Shown here in pieces: positions 35,801 through 45,400 of a stretch of 64,000 bases of DNA. The translations under genes were made by a program, and so were the position numbers. The notes under the pieces are model-generated. The model was given only the letters and a program-made list of their open reading frames with translations. It was not told where the DNA came from and made no database searches. Source of the DNA: Eutreptiella sp. 'Long Island Sound 2002' (lineage: Eukaryota; Euglenozoa; Euglenophyceae; Eutreptiales; Eutreptiaceae); assembly GCA_964036045.1 (NCBI GenBank), contig OZ038381.1, positions 140,651,596 to 140,715,595 on the forward strand. Direction: 5' to 3'. Every line of letters begins with the position of its first letter. Positions within the stretch are counted from its first letter, which is position 1.

Positions 35801-36540
35801 TGCACTGTGTGCCCCGTGCACATCCCATGTTGCACGCACGCACCAACTGTGCACACTGCGCGCAAGCATTGTGCACACTGCATGCACGCACGCATGCACA
35901 ATATCAGTGTGTCACAATATTAGTGCCTTCTGTCTGCTAAGAGTTTCAGCGAAAATCTCTGGGTCTGGGTGACAGAACACCTTCGCTGTTTGTCCGTTCC
36001 CGACTCAGATTATGTCTTTTTGACACCGTGGAGCTTTTGCTCGTGCCTTTGGCATTGCGTTTTGCACTGTGCACACTGCACGCACACATTGTGCACGCTG
36101 CACGCACGCGGCAGAGGTGGGGCATGCATGCGTTGTGCGTGCCCTGTGCATGCTTTGTGCATGTTGGGGGGGCTTCGGGGCACAGGGCGGGTGTGTATCC
36201 AAGCATTCCGAAATGATGCCATGAACGACGCCAGCCAAGTGGCCCTGCACGACCTTGAAATGGAGAGAGATGGGAAAGGGTTTTAGGTATGGGTTAAGGA
36301 AGCCAAAACTTTCCTCGAGTACACGAAGTATGCACGCACGCACGGTGCACACTGCATGCACGCATTGTGCACACTGCGCGCATCTTATTCTCTTGGCCAT
36401 CGCCTCTTAACCCATTTTTTTTTGTGGGGTGGACTCGATGCAAGGCATGCTGGAACGGCGCGTTCCGGACTGCAGATGCAGCAAATTCTGCGATCGCTTT
36501 GCGATAAATAGGGTGCCACGTGGGGGCGAAGACACTCGTT
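35801..36540. other. TIR-block interior with GTGCAC islands
   Basis: Short runs of the GTGCACACTGCACGCACGC type occur at about 35,815-35,905, 36,060-36,155 and 36,325-36,385. They are diverged versions of the 22-bp minisatellite at 37.55 kb. A frame near 36,205-36,285 (FRNDAMNDASQVALHDLEME) looks coding-like but is not recognised. Confidence 0.5.
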
Positions 36541-36912
36541 CAAGTCATCCTCCAAAAACTGACCCACTGTGAGCACTCCTGCCCGAATGAGCGCTGGCGC
36601 AAAAGGAAAGTTGAAGTCTGTTCATTGCGAAAGGCGGCATTGTGACAGACACGCTGATGAGCTTTGCATCCCCTTCTGTGCATCACACAGGGCCAGTCGC
36701 CGATACATGTTGCCGTCGGTTCATATGCCGCCGTTGAGGCGTTGAGGCCGGATGACGCCTTGGTATTGAGGATGCAAGAGGCCTTGGCGGCGTTCCTCCC
36801 CCTCCTGTTCAAGGTGCCGCGTGTCCAAGATACAACATGTGCATGTACCGCATTATTTTGGGACCTGGCTACAAGGGTACTGTTTCATGGGAATCAGTAA
36901 CATCAAGAATGT
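36541..36912. other. TIR-block interior, coding-like but unassigned
   Basis: A plus frame through 36,664-36,900 includes IHVAVGSYAAVEALRPDDAL. It ends just before the permease exon and could be another exon or unrelated sequence. No family is recognised. Confidence 0.3.
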
Positions 36913-37122
36913 GCTGAAGCTGCATTTGACGCTCTCTGGATTGCAATCCTTGGATTCATGACACTGGTGCTGCTGGCAGACACAGAGAGGGAGCCCCTGC
37001 TGGAGCACGTTGAGTGGGGCACCCTCTTGTTCTTTGCAGCACTCTTTGTGCTCATGCACGGTCTCGAAAAGCTTGGGCTCATTGAGTGGATTGGAAATGT
37101 TGTGGTTACGATCATTGAAGCG
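36913..37122 (+). pseudogene. Exon of an ArsB/OCA2 (P-protein)-type permease, copy 1
   Basis: The open plus frame covers about 70 residues, including [39 protein letters not shown] and [19 protein letters not shown]. The [15 protein letters not shown] segment is characteristic of P-protein/ArsB-type membrane anion transporters of the ion-transporter superfamily. Two hydrophobic helices are visible. The frame ends at a GTACGT donor-like site (37,123). A further plus frame at 37,405-37,505 (KAMAAVVAIMATIMTAFLIF) follows an AG acceptor-like site and may be a later membrane-segment exon. No start, no end and no complete gene are present. Confidence 0.7.
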
Positions 37123-37402
37123 GTACGTTGTTGCATTGCGCATTGGTTATCAAGGCAGTAGGAATACGTAATGCCACCGCATGCAGGGATTCCATTTCAT
37201 GCGAAAAAGTTGCATGGCCGCAACACATGACAGAATACAGTGATCAGTCTGTGGGTCTCACTGTTTTTTGAATTTTGTTTTGTGCAAGCAGGAATCCAGT
37301 TTCTGCCACCCTCGGTACCTACCCCCTGTGATGCGCGGTCGCTGGCATGGCGGTAAGTGAGTCCCTCAACGCCTCTCACAACACATTCCAACTTTTCATC
37401 CC
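36919..37402 (+). repeat. 484-bp direct duplication, copy 1
   Basis: From GCTGCATTTGACGCTCTCTGG to CTTTTCATCCC the sequence is repeated nearly identically at 37,817-38,310. It includes the permease exon and the following intron-like DNA with its GCAAGCAG and GGTAAGTGAGT words. Confidence 0.9.
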
Positions 37403-37549
37403 TAGGAAAAGCGATGGCGGCAGTGGTTGCTATCATGGCAACCATTATGACAGCTTTTTTGATATTTGGGCAAATGGTTACGGCAGCGTCGATTGCAGGG
37501 TGGCGTTAACGCAACCAAATGGGGGATGGGGGCTTGATGAAAATGTTTG

Positions 37550-37822
37550 TAGTGTGCACGCACGCATTGTGCACGCTGCACGCCCGCATTGTGCAAACTG
37601 CACGCACGCACTGTGCACACTGCACGCACGCATTGTGCACGCTGCACGCCCGCATTGTGCACGCTGCACGCCCGCATTGTGCACACTGCACGCACGCATT
37701 GTGCACGCTGCACGCACGCATTGTGCACGCTGCACGCCCGCATTGTGCACGCTGCACGCACGCATTGTGGACACTGCACGCACGCACTGTGCACGCTGCA
37801 CGCACGCACTGTGCACGCTGCA
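37550..37822 (+). repeat. 22-bp minisatellite, about 12 copies
   Basis: The unit is GCATTGTGCACGCTGCACGC(A/C)C with few variants. Each unit holds TGCAC/GTGCA words that are mutually complementary, so strands could fold back. A 22-base unit without stops is read in all three frames in turn, giving a 22-residue protein period ([20 protein letters not shown]...). That is a by-product of the unit length, not evidence of a protein. The array sits exactly between the two permease-exon duplicates. Confidence 0.9.
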
Positions 37823-38310
37823 TTTGACGCTCTCTGGATTGCAATCCTTGGATTCATGACACTGGTGCTGCTGGCAGACACAGAGAGGGAGCCCCTGCTG
37901 GAGCACGTTGAGTGGGGCACCCTCTTGTTCTTTGCAGCACTCTTTGTGCTCATGCACATCTCATGCACGTCTCGAAAAGCTTGGGCTCATTGAGTGGATT
38001 GGAAATGTTGTGGTTACGATCATTGAAGCGGTACATTGTTGCATTGTGCATTGGTTATCAAGGCAGTAGGAATACGTAGTGCCACCGCATGCAGGGATTC
38101 CATTTCATGCGAAAAAGTTGCATGGCCGCAACACATGACAGAATACAGTGATCAGTCTGTGGGTCTCACTGTTTTTTGAATTTTGTTTTGTGCAAGCAGG
38201 AATCCAGTTTCTGCCACCCTCGGTACCTACCCCCTGTGATGCGCGGTCGCTGGCATGGCGGTAAGTGAGTCCCTCAACGCCTCTCACAACACATTCCAAC
38301 TTTTCATCCC
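37817..38310 (+). pseudogene. 494-bp direct duplication, copy 2, with frameshifted permease exon
   Basis: It is nearly identical to 36,919-37,402 but carries ten extra bases after GTGCTCATGCAC, a partial repeat of TCATGCAC near 37,955-37,967. This shifts the frame: the protein runs [20 protein letters not shown] and stops. Copy 2 starts at the edge of the 22-bp array and ends in a poly-C run leading into the next satellite. Confidence 0.85.
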
Positions 38311-40165
38311 CCCCCCCCATATTTCAGGCTGTACCATGGGTCCAAAATGTTGCCTTTGCCCCGTGAACAACAGGTCAGGGACCCCCCTCCCCTATTTTGA
38401 GGGTGCTGGATGCGAAAAAAGAGATTGTAGGGACACACAGATCGTGACTCACACAATTTGCAACATCCGTATGCACCAAAATCTGCCGTTTTTCCATGAA
38501 AAAACGGCCAAAAATGGCCGTTTTTCGGTCAAAAATTGATTTTGTTGGCCTCAGACAAGCAGTTGAAGACCCCCCCCCCTATTTTGAGGGTGCTGGATGT
38601 GAAAAAGCAAGTTGTAGTCACACACAGGTCACGCAAACACAATTTACAGCATCCGTATGCACCAAAATTTGCCATTTTTCATGAAAAAAACGGCCAACAA
38701 TGGCCATTTTTTGGTCAAAAGTTGGGATTTTTGGGCTCTCCCCTATTTTGAGGGCGCTGGATGCGAAAAAGCAGATTGTAGGGACACACAGATCACGCAA
38801 ACACAATTTACAGCATCCGTACGCACCAAAATATGCCATTTTTCATGAAAACCGGCCAAAAATGGTGCTTTTTTTGTCAAATGTTGGTTTTTTGGCTTTG
38901 TGCAAGCAGTTGAAGGACCCCCCCCCCCTATTCTGAGGGTGCTGGATGCAAAAAAGCAAGTTGTGGTCACACAAAGATCACGACAACACATTTTGTAGCA
39001 TCCGTATGTACCACAATTTGCCGTTTCTCATGGAAAAAACGGCTAAAAATGGCCATTTCTTGGTCAAAAAATGATTTTTTTTGGCCTCAGACAAGCGGTT
39101 GAAGACTGCCCCCCTATTTTGAGGGTGCTGGATGCGAAAAAGCAGATTGTAGGGACACACAGATCACGCAAACACAATTTACAGCATCCGTACGCACCAA
39201 AATATGCCATTTTTCATGAAAACCGGCCAAAAATGGCCGTTTTTGTGTCAAATATTGATTTTTTGGCTTTGTACAAGCAGTTGAAGGACCCCCCCCCCCA
39301 TTTTGAGGGTGCTGGATGCAAAAAAGCAAGTTGTGGTCACACAAAGATCACGACAACACATTTTGTAGCATCCGTAGGCACCACAATTTGCCATTTCTCA
39401 TGGAAAAAACGGCTAAAATTGGCCATTTTTTGGTCAAAAAATGATTTTTTTTGGCCTCAGACAAGCGGTTGAAGACTGCCCCCCTATTTTGGGCTCTCCC
39501 CTATTTTGAGGGTGCTGGATACGAAAAAGCAGATTGTAGGGACACACAGATCACGCAAACACAATTTACAGCATCCGTACGCACCAAAATTTGCCATTTC
39601 TCATGAAAAAACGGCCAACATTGGCCGTTTTTTTGTCAAATATTGATTTGCCGTTTTTCACGAAAAAAACGGCCACAGATGGCCCTTTTCTGGTCACATA
39701 TTGATTTTTTTTGGCTTCGTACAAGCAGTTGAAGGATCCGCCCCCCTATTTTGAGGGTGCTGGATGCAAAAAAGCAAGTTGTATGCACGCACGGACTACG
39801 AAAGCACAATCTACAGCATCTGTATGCACCAAAATTTGCTATTTTTCATGGAAAAACTGCCAAAAATGGCCGTTTCTTGGTCAAAAATTGAGTATTTTGG
39901 CCTCAGACAGGCAGTTGCAGAGCCCCCCCCCCCCCATTTTGAGGGTGCTGGATGCAAAAAAGCATGCTGTGTGGACACACCGATTTCCCAAACACAATTT
40001 ACAGCATTCCTATGCCCCAAAATCTGCCATTTTTCAACAAAATCGGCGAAAAATAGCCATTTTTTTTATCAAAAATTGTTCGTTTTTTTTAGCCTGAAAG
40101 AAGCAGTTGAACCACCCCCCTTCCCGATTGGAGGGTGCTCGTTGCAAAAAAGCAAAATACGCCAA
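38311..40165. repeat. ~187-bp satellite, about ten copies
   Basis: GAGGG(T/C)GCTGGATG-type anchors start at 38,399, 38,586, 38,750, 38,935, 39,121, 39,305, 39,508, 39,752, 39,941 and 40,131. Most intervals are 184-190 bp. Units contain AACACAATTTACAGCATCCG and a poly-C run before TATTTTGAGGG. The self-complementary look of CCATTTTT...AAAAATGG is frequent. A 67-bp stretch occurs in the element at 9,955-10,601. Confidence 0.9.
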
Positions 40166-40474
40166 AGAACTACATAAAATATGATAGTATGTGCATAAGA
40201 ATGGGATGAGCGATGAACATTTGAGGTGTTTTTGGCCCTATTTTGCACCGTTTGTGGTCCATTTCCATATGGTTCATAGGTAGGCTTTTGCGTGCCTATC
40301 ACCGTACACACACATGTTTGGGGCTTAGGTTGTTATTTTTGGGGAACAATGGGGTAGGAGGAACCCCCCCCCCCTGCTATTTGGGGGGTGTATAATTAAA
40401 ACAAAAGGTTACTTTTGGTCTTTTTGGGTACAAAACCTATTTTCATGGTTTTTTCGTGCCTATACTATACTATA

Positions 40475-40859
40475 CAGGTACACTGGTGTGCAGCACTGTT
40501 CTGCTGCACCACCCCAGAGCAGACAAAAATACTCCAAAATAGGCCGAATTCCAGGGTTTTTGATGGTTTGGGAGAAAGCTCGGGTGGGAGGAACCCCCCC
40601 ATCCCTATTTTGGGGCCAGAGAATCCAAAGAAAATTGGAATTTCTGTCGAAAATCCTCTATAGGCAGGTACACTGGTGTGCAGCACTGTTCTGCAGGACC
40701 AGCCCAGAGGAGGCAAAAATACCCCAAAATAGGCCAAATTTCAGAGTTTTTGATATTTTTGGACAAATTTTGGGTAGGAGGACCACCCCCCCTATTTTGG
40801 GGCCGTAGAAACCAAAAAAATAGGTCATTTCCCGCGAAAAAACCCCTTTTTGTCGACAT
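40475..40859. repeat. 190-bp repeat, two copies, next to the right TIR
   Basis: CAGGTACACTGGTGTGCAGC is at 40,475 and again at 40,665. Each copy continues with CCAAAATAGGCC and (C/T)CCCTATTTTGGGGCC. Confidence 0.85.
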
Positions 40860-40899
40860 TTTGAATTTTGGGAAAAAACAGCTGCTAAAATCATAGGTG
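40860..40899. repeat. Right 40-bp TIR
   Basis: It is the perfect reverse complement of 32,379-32,418 and ends AAAATCATAGGTG. Confidence 0.85.
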
Positions 40900-41235
40900 C
40901 AGGCCCTCAGCCAGGAGTGGCGTGGGAACAAATATCACCACCATCAGCGGACCCCAGCCAGGAGTGGCGGGGAACGGTGACCAGGACCCTCAGCCAGGAG
41001 TGACAAGGGACCACCCACCACCACAATTAGCGGAACCCAGCCAGGAGTGGCAGGGAGCCGCACCCATGGCCCTCCACCAGGGACCCCAGCCAGGAGTGTC
41101 GGGGAACCACACCCATGGCCCACACCCAGGAGCAGCGAGGGACCACCCCCTTAGCACCAAGACCGGACCCAAGCCAGGATTGGCGGGGAACCGCACCCAA
41201 GGCCCTCAGCCAGGAGTGGCGAGGGACCAACCACC
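40900..41235. repeat. GCCAGGAGTGGC array, right part
   Basis: CCAGGAGTGGC or close variants recur about every 35-60 bp with the same two alternating contexts as at 31.5-32.4 kb. It reads as the continuation of that array. Confidence 0.85.
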
Positions 41236-41880
41236 GAGGCCAACACAGCGGGAGGGGGGGCCAGGACGAAGGGAACCCACAGGGGACGCAGGAGAGGGGC
41301 CCAGCCTCAGGGGTTAGGGCCCCCTTCTGGTGACCGTATTGGCCCCGCCTGAGCACACGAACAAGGTGAGATACGACTCGGACCGTTCGTCAGCGGCCCG
41401 AGGTGGCAGCGGCTTGGGGGGGGTGAACAATGGACCTGACAAGGAGCACTCCACACGGCACATACTGCGGTTCGTGCCCAGTGAAGGGCTGCGGATAGGG
41501 CACACCGTCCATCGGGGCAGGCAAGAGACACGCTCCTATCGCAAGGACTCCCCTGCAACCCACAGTGTACCCGACGGCCTGAGTACCTTGCTACGACGGA
41601 GGTACATTTGTACTGAGCGGGTACAAATGGACGGCCTGTACAACAGCGTTACATCCTGACGGGGAATGCAAGAAACGCCCGCCCGGAAGGGGAAACACCA
41701 GGGGATGGGACCCGAGCCAGCGTGAAACCCCCCCCAACCACCTGCCAACCCCACCGCACACTCACCATAGCCCGGGTAGTCCCGGAGCAGGCACCAGGGG
41801 AGCAACACGCAAGGCAATGAAGCCAGGGGGCAGAGGGGGGAGAGCACGCAAGGGGGCAGGGGAAGGCACCACCACCACCG
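41236..41880. other. Unassigned spacer
   Basis: This is G/C-rich mixed sequence between two parts of the repeat array. It contains a perfect 9-bp hairpin, CATTTGTAC (41,605-41,613) and GTACAAATG (41,621-41,629). No gene is seen. Confidence 0.4.
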
Positions 41881-42430
41881 GACCCCAGCCAGGAGTGGAC
41901 GAGAACCACACCCAGGCCCCTCAGCGGGACCCGCGAGGGACCACAACACGTAACCCCCATACCCACAAAGCCGCAAATTCAAGCCCAGAGAGGCGGAGCC
42001 AGGCAACCAAACACACCACCGACACACCAGGCACGCGCCTGCACACACACACCAACACGCCACAATGGCACCACCACCACTGCCACCACCAACACAGGCG
42101 CCACAAAGACACAAAACACATGAAAGCACGAACACCGCCCGCACCACAAACACACAGAACACCGGAAATCCCCCCACCCACCCCCAAAGAAACTGACAAC
42201 CCTCAGCCAGGAATGGCGAGGAACCAACCGCCAACCCCAACGACAAACCCCACCAAGGAACGACGGGTAACGGCACCAAAGACCCTCTGCCAGGAGGGGC
42301 GAGGGGCCGCCCCAACACCAGAAACGGCGAACACTGCTAGGACTAGCGGGGCACCCGACAAGCAGCGCCACCCACCAGGCCCTCAGCCAGGAATGATGAG
42401 GGCCCACGCCGCCCAGCACCAGCCAACGAC
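41881..42430. repeat. Further GCCAGGA(G/A)TGGC units in A/C-rich DNA
   Basis: Copies lie near 41,887, 42,208, 42,290 (GCCAGGAGGGGC) and 42,385, with CACACACC-rich spacers resembling 32.1-32.3 kb. Confidence 0.65.
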
Positions 42431-45400
42431 CAACAGCACCAAGAACCACACCCAGGACCATCGACTGCAGCGGCCTCACCAGCATCATCTGCAACACCCT
42501 CACCAACGGTATCACCCGGAGCATCAACGGCAGCACCCTCACCGTCGACAATAACGGCAAAAACAACACCCGGTACATCACCCACGGCAGCCTCACCTTC
42601 GGCAACATCCAGAACAACGCCCTCGCCATCGGCATCGCCGGCGACGACGACACCTGTTGCATCTGCTGCATCACAATCATTATCACCAGCAACCCGTGCA
42701 CCGAGTAAATCACCTACGGCACCCTCGCCATCATCTGACCAACAGGAGAAGCACACCGGCCAGCAAAGCCGCCCGCAAGGCCTTTCGCCAAGAATGGTGC
42801 GGGCCCAGCCCAACACCAGCCAACAACCACCCACGCCACGCACAGACCCACAGCGAGAACCACCACCAGCAGCACCCAGATCATCGGCGTCACCAACGCC
42901 ACGATGAACCATAGCATCACCTGCAGCACCCCCACCTTCAACATCACCGGCTGCACCACCACCCGCAGCATCACCCACAACACCTCAACCTACACGCAGC
43001 ATCACCCTGTACAACACCTGCAACACCCTGACTAACGACATCAACAACACCATCACCTGCACCACCCCCACCATCAACATAATGCACGACACCCTCGGCC
43101 AGGCCAAGAGCTGCCCCGACACCAGTTGCGACCAACACCGCCGGGACCGGCGAACCAACAAACCAACAACACCCGCCAGGCCCTCCGCCAGGACTTGCAA
43201 GGGCCCACGCCAAGAACCATCATCAGCAAAACCCTCACCATCAGAGCATTGCCAGAGACGCAATCCACCAAAGCATCACCTGCGGCACCCAAACCGTCGG
43301 CATCACCAGCAACACCCACACCTAGTGCGCCACCTACACCACCCTCACCAACGACATCACCTGGAGCATCACCTGCAGCACCCTCACCATCGGCATCACC
43401 AGCGACCCCAACACCCACCACATCACCTACGGCACCCTCCCCGTCGGCATCACCAGATGCACCAACAGGACTGGCGGGCCCACCGGCCAGCAACGCCGCC
43501 CACCAGGCCCCCTGCCAGGAATAGTGATGGCTCAGACCCAACACCAGCCAAAGATCACCCACACGCGGACCAACACCCAGAACCACCACCTACAGCATCC
43601 TCACCATCATCATCACCAGCGGCACCGTATACCGTAACATCACCGGCAGCACCCTCACCATCGCAGCACCAGCAGCACCATCAACCAAAGCATCACCTGC
43701 AACACCCTCGGCATCTGCATCACCCGGAGCATCACTGACACCACCCCCACCGTTGGCATCACCAGCAACAACGCCACCCATCCGCAGCATCACCACCCAC
43801 AGCGCCCTCATTCTAGGCATCACCCGGTGAAACACCTACAACACCATCGGCATCAATAACACCAACACATCCACCTACCTCACCATCAACAACACCAGCG
43901 GCACCCTCTGCCAGTAGTGGCGAGGAGCTGCCCCGACACCAAAGGCGACTAACACCGCCAAGACCGGCGCGCCCACGGACCAGCAACGCCAACTGGACCC
44001 TCCGCCAGGAGTGGCAAGGGCCCGCTCCCAGAACCACTGAGGACGACCCATGCGCGGACCCACATCCATCACCTGCAGCACCCTCACCGTCGGAACATCA
44101 CCAGGGGAACCATCAACCATTGCATCACCTGTAACACCCTCACCATGGACATTACCAGCGGCGCCGACGCCCCGAGCACCACCAGAAGCACCCTCACCAT
44201 CAGGATGACCAGCGGCACCAACGCCTGGGGCGTCACCTACACTACCATCACAAACGGCATCACCCGGACCACCACCGACAGCACCCTCACCGTCGGCGTC
44301 ACCAGTGGCACTGCCACCCACCCGCAGCATCATCACCTACAGCACCCTCACCCTCGACATCACCCAGTGCAACACCTCCAACTGCAGACGCCACCGACAT
44401 CGGCAACACCATCACCTACACCACCCTGACCATCAGCACCCTTCGCCAGGTTTGGCGGGGACCTGCTCCAACATCAGAGGTGACCAACACTGCCAGAACC
44501 GGCGAGCCAACCGACCACCAACGCCCACCAGGTCCTCTTCCAGGAGTGGTGGAGCCCCACGCCCAGAACAGTTGACGACAACCCATGCGCAGACATACAC
44601 CCAGCACCATCACCAGCAACACCCTCAGGATCAGAGCATTGCCAGAGACGCCATCCGACCAAGCATCACCTGAGGCGCCCTCACCATCGACATCACGAGC
44701 GACGCCAACACTCGGTGCGCCCAGTAAACGACCCTCAGCAACGACATCACCGGTAGCCTCACCGGCAACACCCTTACTGTAGGCATCACCAGAGACGGCA
44801 ACACCCATTGCCATCACCTGCAACAACCTTCCCATCGGCATCACCAGCGACCCCAACACCCAGTCATCAACGACAGCACCGTGGCCGTCAACATCACCAG
44901 AGGCATCAACAGGACGGGCGGGCCAACCGGCCAGCAACGCCGCCCACCAGGCCCCCAGCCAGGAATAGCGATGGCTCAGACCCAACACCAGCCAAAGACC
45001 ACCCACACGCGGACCCAAAGCCGGAACCACCACCTACAGCATCCTCACAATCATCATCACCAGCGGCACCCTAAACCGTAACATCACCTACAGCGCCCTC
45101 ACCATTGGCATCACCAGCAACACCATCAACCAGAGCACCATCTGCAACATCATCAGCATCGGCATCACCCGAAGGCATCACCGACAGCATCCTCACCGTT
45201 GGCATCACCAACGACACCGCCACCCACCAGCAGCATCACCACCCACAGGGCCCTCACCCTAGGCATCACCCGGTACAACACCTGCAATACCCTCGCCATC
45301 GGCATCAAGAAGAACAATCACATCCACCACCCTCACCATCACCAACACCAGCGGCAGCCTCCGCCAGGAGTGGCGAGGAGATGCCCCGACAACACGAGAG

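Larger units (their letters stand above)
32379..40899. mobile_element. 8.5-kb block with 40-bp terminal inverted repeats (TIR family copy 3)
   Basis: The left end (32,379-32,418, CACCTATGATTTTAGCAGCT...) and right end (40,860-40,899) are perfect reverse complements over 40 bp. The sequence outside both ends is the GCCAGGAGTGGC array. Removing the block joins GAACCGCAACC to CAGGCCCTCAGCC, which matches the uninterrupted unit at 41,188-41,212 in length and phase. The interior holds satellites of 183-190 bp, a histone H2A-like fragment, a duplicated permease exon and a 22-bp minisatellite. No transposase is recognised, so it is non-autonomous or composite. Confidence 0.75.

Noticed and set aside
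37347-37993. Cys/His/Arg-rich repeat protein with a 22-residue period
   Set aside because: The period is what a 22-base unit read in rotating frames must give. The DNA repeat explains it without selection on protein.
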